A stretch of DNA of 64,000 bases from Mycobacterium sp. (GTDB lineage: Bacteria; Actinomycetota; Actinomycetes; Mycobacteriales; Mycobacteriaceae). The DNA lies in assembly GCA_021732005.1 (NCBI GenBank), contig JAKFVT010000031.1:1-64000 (forward strand), in the 5' to 3' direction. The translations under genes were made by a program, and so were the position numbers. A model generated the notes under the pieces. That model was not told where the DNA came from, ran no database searches, and worked only from the letters and a program-made list of their open reading frames with translations. Below are positions 42,213 to 50,760 of this stretch, piece after piece. Position 1 is the stretch's first letter. Every line of letters begins with the position of its first letter.

Positions 42213-42806
42213 GTGAAAGCGCTGGGCACTCCCCCGACGCGGCAGACCCAGGCGCCGCGCAAGCGGGGCGACGACACCCGGGCGTTGATCATCGACGAGA
42301 CCGTGCGCTGTGTGGTCGAAGAGGGTTTCCAGGCCGCAACCGCCAAACATGTCGCCGAGCGCGCCGGGGTCACCTGGGGAGTCATTCAGTACCACTTCGG
42401 CGATCGCAACGGGCTACTCATGGCGGTGGTCGACGAGGGCGTGGCCGGCTTGCTCAAAAGCCTCGGCGAGGCCGATGTCGCCGATCTGGGATTGCGGGAG
42501 CGCATCGAGGTCGTCGTCGACACGGCATTTCGCTGCTACAGCAGCCCGACGTCATTGGCGGCATTCGAGATCCTGCGGGCCACTCGGGGAACCCACGGCG
42601 ACAGCGCCAAACGCCATCTGTTGGAGATCAATACCGCGATCAATCAACTGGGTCGTCTGATCTCCGACGATCCCGGCGTGGCCGAAGTGATCTGGTCGTC
42701 GTTGCGCGGCATGGTGCTGGTCGAGATGATCGTGAACTCGCACCTGGAGTGGCAGCGCGAGCGTCAGCTCTTGGTGGACATGGTCACCCGGTATCTGCAG
42801 GACTAA
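42213..42806 (+). CDS. TetR-family regulator, divergent to the DapB-like operon
   Basis: A 197-residue protein from GTG 42213. The HTH reads ALIIDETVRCVVEEGFQAATAKHVAERAGVTWGVIQYHFGDRNGLLMAVVDE (about 23-75). 'VTWGVIQYHFGDR' is a characteristic recognition helix of a TetR subgroup. Only 40 bp separate it from the divergent gene start, so it very probably controls that operon. Confidence 0.9.
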   Translation: MKALGTPPTRQTQAPRKRGDDTRALIIDETVRCVVEEGFQAATAKHVAERAGVTWGVIQYHFGDRNGLLMAVVDEGVAGLLKSLGEADVADLGLRERIEVVVDTAFRCYSSPTSLAAFEILRATRGTHGDSAKRHLLEINTAINQLGRLISDDPGVAEVIWSSLRGMVLVEMIVNSHLEWQRERQLLVDMVTRYLQD

Positions 42807-42956
42807 GCCTGTACTACAGCGAACGCCGTCACCCGCGGCCGTTCATCGTGTGCGCCGTCACATGACCTAGGCCACAAACGTGCGCTTTAGCGTTCCCCTG
42901 TCGCGAATCTCACAGGGCCAAAGTTGATTTACCTGAAATTAACAAGGAGCATCGAG

Positions 42957-43029
42957 GTGTTCCTTCAGACAGGCGATCCCTGATTGATGGACGTCTACAG
43001 CAAAAAACAAATCCCCTGCTGAACCGGGG
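42957..43029 (+). promoter_or_regulatory. Possible leader with two tiny reading frames and a hairpin
   Basis: The gap 42807-43049 holds an AAGGAG at about 42944-42949 followed by GTG 42957 and an 8-codon frame (MFLQTGDP, stop 42981-42983). Then comes ATG 42987 with an 11-codon frame (MDVYSKKQIPC, stop 43020-43022). A CCCC..GGGG hairpin (43014-43029) precedes the AAGGAG of the 48-residue gene. The arrangement resembles a translated leader. It may be chance. Confidence 0.3.
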
Positions 43030-43049
43030 GACATCAAGGAGTTGAGAAA

Positions 43050-43196
43050 ATGTCGTCGATTGCGCAGTTCCGCAAAGACATGAAGCGGGCCATGACGCGT
43101 CGCCGTCTGTACGCACGTATCGAGGCGATGCCGCCGTCAACGGTCCGCGAAGAACTCGTGGCCATCGCGCAGCGCTACGAAAACGAGCTTGGCTGA
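43050..43196 (+). CDS. 48-residue basic/helical protein
   Basis: ATG 43050 has AAGGAG 9 bp upstream. The peptide starts MSSIAQFRKDMKRAMTRRRLYAR and ends VAIAQRYENELG: an amphipathic, Arg-rich helix, a Pro-Pro break and a second helix. No family is recognised. The clean ribosome site and protein-like composition support it. Its last 22 bp overlap the convergent membrane-protein gene. Confidence 0.65.
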   Translation: MSSIAQFRKDMKRAMTRRRLYARIEAMPPSTVREELVAIAQRYENELG

Positions 43197-44014
43197 TCTG
43201 ATCCCTTCTCGGGGAACAGCTTTCGCATCACAGCGCCGGCAAGAACGCCGACAACGATCAGCGCGATACCCACTCCGGCGGGAAGCGCGCCGCTTACCCA
43301 GCCGGCGATGCCGATGCCGATCACGAATCCAGGCAGCCAGTCCAAGAGCTTCCCGAATGATGGTGGGGCTTCGGCGGATTCGCCGCTGGCCGCCAAGAAT
43401 TTCGCTCGCGCATAGTCGGGGTAGAACTCGGTGATCGCAACAGCGATCAGCGTCACGGCAAGCTGGACGATCCAGCCGGTCCAGAAGTTGTCGCCGTCGT
43501 GCAGCACCGCGTCCCCGAACGTGCCGACCGCCGTGTTGATCACGAACGCGCCGGCCCACACCGCGCTCAGTGCGTAGTTGACCCTGATGAACAGTGGGCT
43601 GTCCCAGTGTTCGGGGTCGACGGTGTCGCGGGCGTAGGCGATCGTGAACGGACGGCGGATCGCCAGAGTGGCGAGCGCGTAGGCCGCCAGTAGTCCGTTG
43701 GTGATCTCGCCGGCCCACAGCTCGAGCCAGTTGACGAGCGCCTGCGAGCCGAAGATGCCGAGTGCGACGAACACGGCGAAGACCACGGCACCGAACACTT
43801 CGAGGGAATGCACCTTGATGCCGCGCCTGCTGCCCGCCCACATGACGATGAGGGTGAGGGCAAGTGCGGCGGCAGCGGCCTGCCCGAAGCGGCCTGGTCC
43901 CGACATGATGGCCATGAGGATCCAGGGCGCGATGCCGGAGAACGGCGACCGCAGGAAGCCGTCGATGAAGTTGGTTCGCGGGACGGTCGCGTCGGCCTTG
44001 TCCGATTCAGCCAT
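43175..44014 (-). CDS. Multi-spanning membrane protein, unknown function
   Basis: A 279-residue protein from ATG 44014 (MAESDKADATVPRTNF). About seven hydrophobic segments are visible (FGQAAAAALALTLIVMWAGS, FGAVVFAVFVALGIFGSQALV, GEITNGLLAAYALATLAI, ALSAVWAGAFVINTAVG, WIVQLAVTLIAVAITEFY, LPGFVIGIGIAGWVSGALPAGVGIALIVVGVLAGAVM). The middle loop has RPFTIAYARDTVDPEHWDSPLF. I know similar conserved actinobacterial membrane proteins but no function. It is divergent from the SnoaL-like gene at 44068. Confidence 0.8.
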   Translation of the reverse strand: MAESDKADATVPRTNFIDGFLRSPFSGIAPWILMAIMSGPGRFGQAAAAALALTLIVMWAGSRRGIKVHSLEVFGAVVFAVFVALGIFGSQALVNWLELWAGEITNGLLAAYALATLAIRRPFTIAYARDTVDPEHWDSPLFIRVNYALSAVWAGAFVINTAVGTFGDAVLHDGDNFWTGWIVQLAVTLIAVAITEFYPDYARAKFLAASGESAEAPPSFGKLLDWLPGFVIGIGIAGWVSGALPAGVGIALIVVGVLAGAVMRKLFPEKGSDQPSSFS

Positions 44015-44067
44015 GGCCACATTGTCACCGGGACAACCGCCCACGGCGACAGATTCGGTGTGCTGCA

Positions 44068-44550
44068 ATGACCGGCATGGCTGATGCGGAAGCAATCGAA
44101 GCGATCAAACAGGTCAAGTACCGCTATCTGCGGGCGCTGGACACCAAGCATTGGGACGATTTCGCCGACACTCTGACCGAGGACATCGTCGGTGACTACG
44201 GCTCGTCACTCGGTGAGGAGCACAGCTTCACCAACCGCAAAGATCTGGTGGAGTTCATGCGCAAGTCGATGCCGGCCGGCGTGCTGACCGAGCACCGCGT
44301 CACCCACCCGGAGATCAGTGTCGACGGCGACGAGGCCGAGGCCATCTGGTACCTGCAGGACCGGGTGATCGTGCCCGAGTTCAATTTCGTGCTCGAGGGG
44401 GCGGCGTTCTACCGCGACCGCTACCGCAAGACGCCCGACGGCTGGAAGATCAGCAAGACCGGATACGACCGGACCTACGAGTTCACGATGTCGACCGAGG
44501 CGCTGAACTTCAAAGCGACGCCCGGCGCCGCAATCAACCCGAATCCTTAG
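44068..44550 (+). CDS. SnoaL-like (NTF2-fold) protein
   Basis: A 160-residue cone-shaped NTF2-fold protein: an N-terminal helix AIKQVKYRYLRALDTKHWDDFADTLTEDIVGDYG, the central FTNRKDLVEFMRKSM and HRVTHPEISVDGDEAEAIWYLQDRVIVPEFNFVLEGAAFYRDRYRKTPDGWKISKTGYDR. Members are isomerases, cyclases, dehydratases or non-catalytic. ATG 44077 (MADAEAIE) is an alternative start. A strong nested hairpin lies just beyond the stop. Confidence 0.85.
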   Translation: MTGMADAEAIEAIKQVKYRYLRALDTKHWDDFADTLTEDIVGDYGSSLGEEHSFTNRKDLVEFMRKSMPAGVLTEHRVTHPEISVDGDEAEAIWYLQDRVIVPEFNFVLEGAAFYRDRYRKTPDGWKISKTGYDRTYEFTMSTEALNFKATPGAAINPNP

Positions 44551-44554
44551 CGCG

Positions 44555-44615
44555 TCGAGCGTGTGGCTTGTCGGCGACGATCGTCGCCGACTTCAACGGC
44601 ATCCCGCACGCTCGA
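44555..44615. terminator. Nested bidirectional hairpin between convergent genes
   Basis: TCGAGCGTG (44555-44563) pairs with CACGCTCGA (44607-44615). Inside it GTCGGCGACGA (44570-44580) pairs perfectly with 44581-44591. It lies 5 bp after the SnoaL-like stop and 7 bp before the L,D-transpeptidase stop, so it serves both strands. There is no T-run, which is usual for mycobacterial terminators. Confidence 0.65.
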
Positions 44616-44621
44616 TGAGCG

Positions 44622-45284
44622 CTATTTGGCGACGGCGATCAGCGCTCCGGGCTGAAGCCAGCGCATGATCTTGACGAGTGTGTCGTCGTCGAGCGAGACG
44701 CATCCGGCGGTGGGGCCGCCGTCGGTGGTGTGGACGAAGAAGGCGCCGCCGTTGCCGGGAACGCGAGCCTTGTTGACGCCCATCACGATCGCGTGGGCGT
44801 ACTGCGGGATGTAGAGGTTCTCGGTGCCGCTGGCCGGGTTGGTGTCGAACGGGCAGTCGGCCTTTTTGCAGACCTGCATGGTGTTGTAGGTCGGGCTCTT
44901 CATGTCGCCGTCCCACCAGTGGTCTTTCGTGACCTGAACGTATTGCAGGCCACCGCCGGGGTTGGGCTGGGTGCCGAAGGCGAAGTCGAGGGTGAAGATG
45001 CCCATCGGCGTCTTTGATTCGCCATCGTGAGACTGCGGGACCATGCCGTTGGCGCCGATGTGGGTGGGGACTCCGACGAGGACGGGCTGCCAGCCGTTGG
45101 CGCCGCGCTGCCAGACGTCCATCTTGGCGGTGGCTCCGCCGGTGCTGACGACGGAGAGGACCTGGGTGGCGCTGCCGACGTTGGATTGGAACCACGGAGT
45201 TTCGGCGTGGCTGGGCGGTGCCGAGGACAGCGCGAGCAGTGCCGCACTGAAGGCAGCACAGATCGAAACGACGACTCGACGCAT
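44622..45284 (-). CDS. Exported L,D-transpeptidase-family (YkuD-like) protein, Rv0309-like
   Basis: A 220-residue exported protein from ATG 45284, whose start gives a clean signal peptide (RRVVVSICAAFSAALLALSSAPPSHA); 45320 is an upstream alternative. The YkuD motif is HTTDGGPTAGCVSL with H185 and the nucleophile C195. TPMGIFTLDFAFGTQPNPGGGLQYVQV matches my memory of Rv0309. Classical Ldt enzymes cross-link peptidoglycan; this subgroup lacks the Ig-like domains of LdtMt1/2, so its reaction is uncertain. Confidence 0.88.
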   Translation of the reverse strand: MRRVVVSICAAFSAALLALSSAPPSHAETPWFQSNVGSATQVLSVVSTGGATAKMDVWQRGANGWQPVLVGVPTHIGANGMVPQSHDGESKTPMGIFTLDFAFGTQPNPGGGLQYVQVTKDHWWDGDMKSPTYNTMQVCKKADCPFDTNPASGTENLYIPQYAHAIVMGVNKARVPGNGGAFFVHTTDGGPTAGCVSLDDDTLVKIMRWLQPGALIAVAK

Positions 45285-45491
45285 CAGTTCATGGTCCCTG
45301 TGAGGTTCCTGGCGGGTCAAGTCAAGGTTCGGTGACGGTTGCGTCTGGGCCAGCTAACGATCATTGGTCAGCGTAGGTAAATTTGCGGCCGTCCCCGGAG
45401 CAACTGAACTGCGTGTACCGGCTGGTCGGAGCGGGTATTGGACCTTTTGGTGAATAGCGGACCGGCAAACGCAAGGGATACCATTTTCGAC

Positions 45492-46031
45492 ATGTCGCAA
45501 GTGCCGTACGGACCCGGGCCTGCAGGACCAGCTCCGTGGCAGGGACCTCCCCCGTCGGGAGGCCCGTCGCGGTTGCCGACGATCATCGCGATCGTCATCG
45601 CGGTAATAGCTGTCGCGGTTGCCATCGGAGCCTGGTTTCGGCCGGCGCCGAAGCCTGAGCCTCCCGCAGCCAAGACGTACAGCGAGCAAGAAGTCGCTGA
45701 TGCGAAGAAGGCGGTTTGCGATGCGTTCCAGGACGCGAATAGAGGTGTTCAAGCGGCGGGCAGAAGAAACGAGGGGTCGGACCCCGTAGCCGTGTTGGCC
45801 GTTGCCGCGAATGTCCGCCTCGCTTTAACGGCGGGAAGTGTCTACTTGTCGCGAAGTCTTGTCAGCAACCCCGCGACGCCTGACGATCTCAAGTCCGCTG
45901 TCGAGAAGTTGGCTGGAACCTACCAAAAAGTCGCGATCGCTCAGTTAGGCGAAGCGTCTCAAGATGAACTGGATCCAATTTATAAATCTGGCGACGAGAC
46001 AACCAACCGAATCAAACAGGCCTGCGGATGA
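45492..46031 (+). CDS. Membrane-anchored hypothetical protein, first gene of ESX-associated-type operon
   Basis: A 179-residue protein from ATG 45492 (MSQVPYGPGPAGPAPW). A Pro/Gly-rich cytosolic lead is followed by one membrane helix (LPTIIAIVIAVIAVAVAIGAWF) and an external helical domain (YSEQEVADAKKAVCDAFQDANRGVQ ... YQKVAIAQLGEAS ... IKQACG) with two Cys that could pair. Its stop overlaps the next gene by 4 bp (ATGA). By eye its second half is clearly less GC-rich than the surroundings. Confidence 0.8.
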   Translation: MSQVPYGPGPAGPAPWQGPPPSGGPSRLPTIIAIVIAVIAVAVAIGAWFRPAPKPEPPAAKTYSEQEVADAKKAVCDAFQDANRGVQAAGRRNEGSDPVAVLAVAANVRLALTAGSVYLSRSLVSNPATPDDLKSAVEKLAGTYQKVAIAQLGEASQDELDPIYKSGDETTNRIKQACG

Positions 46032-48292
46032 CATCTGCGGAGTTAGACGGTTGGAGCTATCTGTTGGTTGGTCACCAATGGCCATCTTCAGCATCGCTCA
46101 ACTCCCTCTCGGCTGCAGCGGCCAATCGAGGCACTATTGGAACAACATTCGAGAACTACGCAGAATTACTGCAGTCTATTTGTTCAGGACCGCTTGCGGA
46201 CCAACGAGGCGTGACGGCGGACGACACCATCGATGCCTTTCAGAGGGGCAAGGACGATGCACTAGGGGTGTCAGAAAAGAACGGCGCGAAGCGGACGGCC
46301 TACGACGGCGCCATACGCGCCACCAATGCACTTCGCGATGATTTGAGTGCCATTGCGCAGCGGGGCAAGTCTCAGATCCAGAGCATCGAATCATCCAAAG
46401 ACCCGTTGCCCATCAAGGTAACTAAGATCGTCGACGTTGTTGTAGAAGCACAACGCGACGCTGGAGCAAAGGCCGCTGGCCATAGTGAAGATATATTCAA
46501 TTCGATCCAGCAAGTTCTGCATACATCAGGATTCGATACAACAGCACGACAGTTTGCCACGCAGCATGGTTTCGAGTCATCTTCATTGAATCCGCCAGTC
46601 TCCAAAGAGACTGTACAGCAGCAGGTTTCGGCGTTACTAAAGCAGTCACCTCCGCCTTCGGACGCCTCGGGAGGTGGCCTTCCTAGTACGGGTTCCGATT
46701 CGTTCTCGGACGCCGTCGGCGGCGGCAAGTCGGAGGGGACGGCGCCTCTTACAGATGCCGGAAGGCATGCAGTCGCTCCTTTTCCGACTGCAGTCCAGAC
46801 TGGCAATTCGACCGGCGGCGGTGTGCCCACCCCCCCGAAAGGTCCGGACGCTCCGTTTGCGGCCGCTGTGCAGCAAGGTCAGGTCCAGCCCCCTGCCGGA
46901 GTTGCTAATCCGACACTGACTTCAGGTATCTCGGGGGCGCCAGCACCCTCCGCGAGCGGCTCCATACCCGGAAGCTCGATCGCTTCCGGCGGACAGAGTA
47001 TCTCGGCCCCTTCAAATCCCCTCGCCACGGGGGGCATGCATGCACCCTCCGCCCCCACAAACGCACTCTCCCCCGAAGGCTTCGCCCAAAACTTCAACGC
47101 AGGCTCCCAAGCCGGTGGCCCGGTGTCGTCGGGTACCGAAGCGCTTTCCAACTCGGCAGCCCACGCCATGCAGCCGCAGGCTCCCCTTCACTCCGAGAGC
47201 ATGGCAGCACCGCCGATGGCGCCCACAGCGCCGACCGCAGGAGCGCCGCTCTTCGAAACAGCGCACGCTGCACCGACTTACGACGCCACGCAGGCGCCCG
47301 TCGCTCCCCCACCAGACACCACTCAGGCCTACGTCGCCGCCCCTGCAGCCCAAGCGCCCGTCATGCCCTCGACCGCCGCGCCCGCAGCGCCCCAAGGTCC
47401 GCTGCCCGCCTACGGCGCCGACCTCCGACCGCCCGCGGCTACCGCACCCGCCGCCCAGCCGGCCATGCCGACCGCCGCCTCCCCCGGATCGGCACCCGTA
47501 CACCCGTCCGCCGGCACCCAGCTCAACCAGCCCGCCGTCGTCCGCCAAGCCCCGACAGCCGCCGCATCCGCAAGCCCCACACCGGCCGGGCTCACCGAAA
47601 ATGCCGTCGCCGCAACCACTAGCGGCGCCATGGCCGGCGCCAGCGCCGTCCAGACCCAAGCCCAACAGCGCCTCAACAGACTGCTCGATGCGGTCGCCCG
47701 TCAGGAACCCAAGTTGCGCTGGGCCATCGGCGACCGCGACGACGTCATCACCGTACTGGCCACCGACCTGGCCAGCGGGTGGATCCCACCACACGTCGAA
47801 ATCCCCACCGGCATCAAGCTTCTCAGGCCAGGAATCCGCACCAAGACACTCGACGCCCTCCTCGGTGAAACCACCCTGACCGCCGCCTACGCCCCCGGCC
47901 AATACCTTCCGCCCGCGGAAGACGCACAACCCACGCAGATGTCCATCCGTGCGCGCGACACTGCCGAAGTCGAAGACCTCGGCTGGGAGCTCGCTCAAGC
48001 CACCAAGTGGCGCGACGGCCTGCCCCGCCTCGCCCATACTTTGGCCAAAGCCGCATCCACGGGAACCGGTTACCTGGACTCCGAAGTAGAACTCCTCCGC
48101 GAGCATCTCGCGAACGTCGCGCGCAATGTCCTGGGTGACTACCCCGATCATGTCGACACCGCTAATGTCGGCAACTGGCAGCTCCTGGCGACCATTGATG
48201 CGCTGATCAAGGGCGAAAAGACCGCTGCCCACTACCACTTCGCGTGGTTTCAGGCCCTGAGCCTGGCACTGAAGGGAGAGGTGCACCGATGA
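46028..48292 (+). CDS. DUF5632/DUF5631 protein, Rv2082-like (ESX-associated type)
   Basis: A 754-residue protein in three parts. Residues 1-210 are helical (LDGWSYLLVGHQWPSSASLNSLSAAAANRG..., FENYAELLQSICSGPLADQRG, VDVVVEAQRDAGAKAAGHSEDIFNSIQQVL). Residues 210-545 are a long Pro/Ala/Ser-rich disordered linker. Residues 545-640 (QQRLNRLLDAVARQEPKLRWAIGDRDDVITVLATDLASGWIPPHVEIP) fit DUF5632 and 650-750 (DTAEVEDLGWELAQATKWRDGLPRLAHTL...) fit DUF5631. This layout resembles Rv2082/Rv0029 as I remember them. DNA for residues 1-210 is close to half AT, unlike the very GC-rich remainder, suggesting a swapped N-terminal module. It overlaps both neighbours by 4 bp. Confidence 0.8.
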   Translation: MTSAELDGWSYLLVGHQWPSSASLNSLSAAAANRGTIGTTFENYAELLQSICSGPLADQRGVTADDTIDAFQRGKDDALGVSEKNGAKRTAYDGAIRATNALRDDLSAIAQRGKSQIQSIESSKDPLPIKVTKIVDVVVEAQRDAGAKAAGHSEDIFNSIQQVLHTSGFDTTARQFATQHGFESSSLNPPVSKETVQQQVSALLKQSPPPSDASGGGLPSTGSDSFSDAVGGGKSEGTAPLTDAGRHAVAPFPTAVQTGNSTGGGVPTPPKGPDAPFAAAVQQGQVQPPAGVANPTLTSGISGAPAPSASGSIPGSSIASGGQSISAPSNPLATGGMHAPSAPTNALSPEGFAQNFNAGSQAGGPVSSGTEALSNSAAHAMQPQAPLHSESMAAPPMAPTAPTAGAPLFETAHAAPTYDATQAPVAPPPDTTQAYVAAPAAQAPVMPSTAAPAAPQGPLPAYGADLRPPAATAPAAQPAMPTAASPGSAPVHPSAGTQLNQPAVVRQAPTAAASASPTPAGLTENAVAATTSGAMAGASAVQTQAQQRLNRLLDAVARQEPKLRWAIGDRDDVITVLATDLASGWIPPHVEIPTGIKLLRPGIRTKTLDALLGETTLTAAYAPGQYLPPAEDAQPTQMSIRARDTAEVEDLGWELAQATKWRDGLPRLAHTLAKAASTGTGYLDSEVELLREHLANVARNVLGDYPDHVDTANVGNWQLLATIDALIKGEKTAAHYHFAWFQALSLALKGEVHR

Positions 48293-49251
48293 CTGGCGGA
48301 CAGCTCAACGTCACCGAGGGCGGCTACCAGTCGGCCAACGCTGGGAACATACCCCCACCGCCCATCACCTCCGACCCGCTCGTCGCCGGTGCAACCCCGA
48401 TCGAACAACTGCTGCGCGTCCTCGGCCTGGCCGCCAATCTCGGTGACCCCAAGGACAACACCGAAAGCATCGAGGAACACGCCAAGCGGGACTCCAAGAC
48501 CGCCGAGGCCGCCGCGAAGTTCCCCGCCCAGGACGAGCAAGCCAGCGCCGAGATGAAAGGCGTCGCCGGGCAAGGCCAATCCGATCAGATGGCCCAACAG
48601 CTTCCGCAGATGGCCTCTCAGCTCGCCGGCGCCCTGGCCGGTGCAATGGGCGGAGCACTGCAGCCGCTGGCCCAAATTCCCCAACAGGTCGCCCAAGGCG
48701 CCCAACAGATGATGCAGGCGGGCATGGGCATGATGCAGCAGGCGGGTGGCGCCTCCGCGGAACTCGACAAATCCAGCCTCACCGACCCGCTGGGCGAATT
48801 CGGCGAGACACCCGGCGAAATGGGTTCTGGCGGAGGCGGATCCGGTGGGGGCGGCGGCGGAATCGGCGGTACCTCGCCGACGGCGATGCTCGGCCCACCA
48901 CCGGTGCCCGCCGCAGGAACCTCTCCGTCAGCAGCAAACACGCAAGTGCCTGCACCGCGAATGGCTACGCCGACGTCGGCGCCCGCCGGCGGCATGGGTG
49001 CCATGCCGATGATTCCGCCGGGCGCGATGCACGGCGCGGGCGGGTCGGAGAAGGACGCCAAGGCCGACACCAAACGAGTGTCCGTGCCGACCGTGAAGAA
49101 CGGCGCGCCGGTTCAAGGCCGCATCACGACGCCGCCGCCCGCCAACCCTCAGGTCACCAAGAAGGTCGACGGCAAGCCGGTCGCGACGCGGCGCATCATC
49201 CTGCCCGACAGCAAGCCAGCAGACGAGGGATCCGGCGAGCCGAAGTCCTGA
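48289..49251 (+). CDS. Gln/Gly/Pro-rich protein paired with the DUF5632/5631 gene (Rv2083-like)
   Basis: A 320-residue protein from ATG 48289, overlapping the previous stop as ATGA. The N-terminal 150 residues are helical (PIEQLLRVLGLAANLGDPKD, AKRDSKTAEAAAKFPAQDEQASAEMKGVAGQGQ, MASQLAGALAGAMGGALQPLAQIPQQVAQGAQQMMQAGMGMMQQAGG), a pattern like PE/Esp-type secreted helical bundles. A Gly run, a Pro-rich stretch and a basic tail follow (RRIILPDSKPADEG). Its neighbour and order match my memory of Rv2082-Rv2083. Secretion through an ESX system is a possibility, not shown. Confidence 0.75.
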   Translation: MTGGQLNVTEGGYQSANAGNIPPPPITSDPLVAGATPIEQLLRVLGLAANLGDPKDNTESIEEHAKRDSKTAEAAAKFPAQDEQASAEMKGVAGQGQSDQMAQQLPQMASQLAGALAGAMGGALQPLAQIPQQVAQGAQQMMQAGMGMMQQAGGASAELDKSSLTDPLGEFGETPGEMGSGGGGSGGGGGGIGGTSPTAMLGPPPVPAAGTSPSAANTQVPAPRMATPTSAPAGGMGAMPMIPPGAMHGAGGSEKDAKADTKRVSVPTVKNGAPVQGRITTPPPANPQVTKKVDGKPVATRRIILPDSKPADEGSGEPKS

Positions 49252-49269
49252 CCCCGATACCGTGGAGCG

Positions 49270-50760
49270 ATGACATCGCGAAGCTTGCTCGAAGGTCAAG
49301 GCGTCCGTCAGATCACGGGCGGGCTTGGCACCCTGGACCGCGAGGTCTTCGAGGCCGTTGCCGAATCGCCGAGCCTGCTTCTCGACAAGGCCATGCCGGT
49401 ACTCACCCGAGCCGCCGACCATTCGAAGCTGTGGTTCGCGATCGCCGCGGTCCTGGCTGCGACGGGCTCGCCCTCCGCGCGCCGGGGTGCCGGTCGTGGG
49501 GTGATCACGCTGGCCGTCACCAGCTTGGTGACCAACCAGGGCGCCAAGCGGGTGTGGAAGCGCGATCGCCCTAACCGCACCCTGGTTCCGCTGGTCCGAC
49601 GATCGCGCAGAGTCCCGACGTCGAACTCGCTCCCCTCTGGCCACTCGGCCAGCGCCGCCGCCTTCGCCGTCGGCGTTGGTCTGGAGAACCCGCCTCTGGG
49701 GCTGGGGCTGGCGCTCCTCGCGGGCTTGGTGGGCCTGTCCCGGGTGGCCACCGGCGCGCACTACCCCGGCGACGTCTTCGCCGGATTCGGCATCGGTGCC
49801 GCGATCGCCGTGCTGGGTGGCCGGCTGGTTCCGCCGATCGTGCCGGCCAAGCTGCCCTCGACCGAGCCTCTGGTGATCGACACCCCGGAACGTCCCGAGG
49901 GCGAGGGCGTCGTCCTGGTCATCAACCCGGCGTCGGGCAGCGGCACCGGAACTCGGGTCATCGACGAGGTCCGCGAAAAGCTGCCGAAGGCCGAGATCGT
50001 CGAACTCGGTCCGGATGACAACCCGGAGACCGTCTTGCAGGAGGCCGCCCAGCGCGCCGAGGTGCTCGGAGTGGGCGGCGGCGACGGCACCGTGTCCGCT
50101 GCGGCTTCGGTGGCGATCTCCACGGGGCTGCCGCTGGCGGTGTTTCCCGCCGGGACGTTCAACCACTTCGCCAAGGACATCGGCTGCGACACCGTCGAGC
50201 GCACCGTCTCAGCCATCCGCGGTGGCAACGTCTCGTGCGTAGACCTGGTATGCCTCAACGAGGACCAGATGGTGATCAACACCGCCAGCATCGGTGCGTA
50301 CCCGTTGTTCGTCCAGACCCGGGAGAAGCTCGAGCACAAGGTCGGCAAGCCACTAGCCGGGATGTACGCGATGTTGCACACGCTGCGCCGCGGGACGCCG
50401 GTTCGAATCCGATTCGACAACAAGACGATTCAGACGTCGCTGTTCTTCCTCGGTAATTCCGTCTATCTACCGTCGGGTTTCGCCCCGGCCCGGCGGACCC
50501 GCATGGATGACGGTCTCCTCGACGTCCGCATCCTGGAAACCGGCAAGCGATTCAGCCGGCTGCGCATTCTCAGCGCGGTCGCGCTCGGCCGCCTCGAACG
50601 CAGTCCGCTCTACCACGAGATCCAGGCACCGGAATTCTCGTTCGAGGCCGTCGACGGGCCGACGCCGCTGGCCCGCGACGGCGAGGTCGGCGACACATAC
50701 GACAAAGCCAGCTTCAGCGCGAAGTACCGAGTGCTGCCGGTGTTTCGGCCGCTGGTGTGA
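49270..50760 (+). CDS. Bifunctional PAP2 phosphatase/diacylglycerol kinase-family protein
   Basis: A 496-residue fusion. The N-terminal part is a PAP2-type lipid phosphatase: KRVWKRDRPNR, SNSLPSGHSASAAAFAVG and RVATGAHYPGDVFAG are the three conserved blocks. From about residue 210 (VVLVINPASGSGTGTRVIDEV) to the end it is a DAGK/sphingosine-kinase-like domain with VGGGDGTVSAAA, FPAGTFNHFAKDIG and the late DDGLLDVRIL. It would dephosphorylate and phosphorylate lipid intermediates at the membrane. It starts 18 bp after the ESX-type operon's last gene and may be co-transcribed. Its 3' end overlaps the convergent PAP2 gene by 47 bp. Confidence 0.92.
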   Translation: MTSRSLLEGQGVRQITGGLGTLDREVFEAVAESPSLLLDKAMPVLTRAADHSKLWFAIAAVLAATGSPSARRGAGRGVITLAVTSLVTNQGAKRVWKRDRPNRTLVPLVRRSRRVPTSNSLPSGHSASAAAFAVGVGLENPPLGLGLALLAGLVGLSRVATGAHYPGDVFAGFGIGAAIAVLGGRLVPPIVPAKLPSTEPLVIDTPERPEGEGVVLVINPASGSGTGTRVIDEVREKLPKAEIVELGPDDNPETVLQEAAQRAEVLGVGGGDGTVSAAASVAISTGLPLAVFPAGTFNHFAKDIGCDTVERTVSAIRGGNVSCVDLVCLNEDQMVINTASIGAYPLFVQTREKLEHKVGKPLAGMYAMLHTLRRGTPVRIRFDNKTIQTSLFFLGNSVYLPSGFAPARRTRMDDGLLDVRILETGKRFSRLRILSAVALGRLERSPLYHEIQAPEFSFEAVDGPTPLARDGEVGDTYDKASFSAKYRVLPVFRPLV

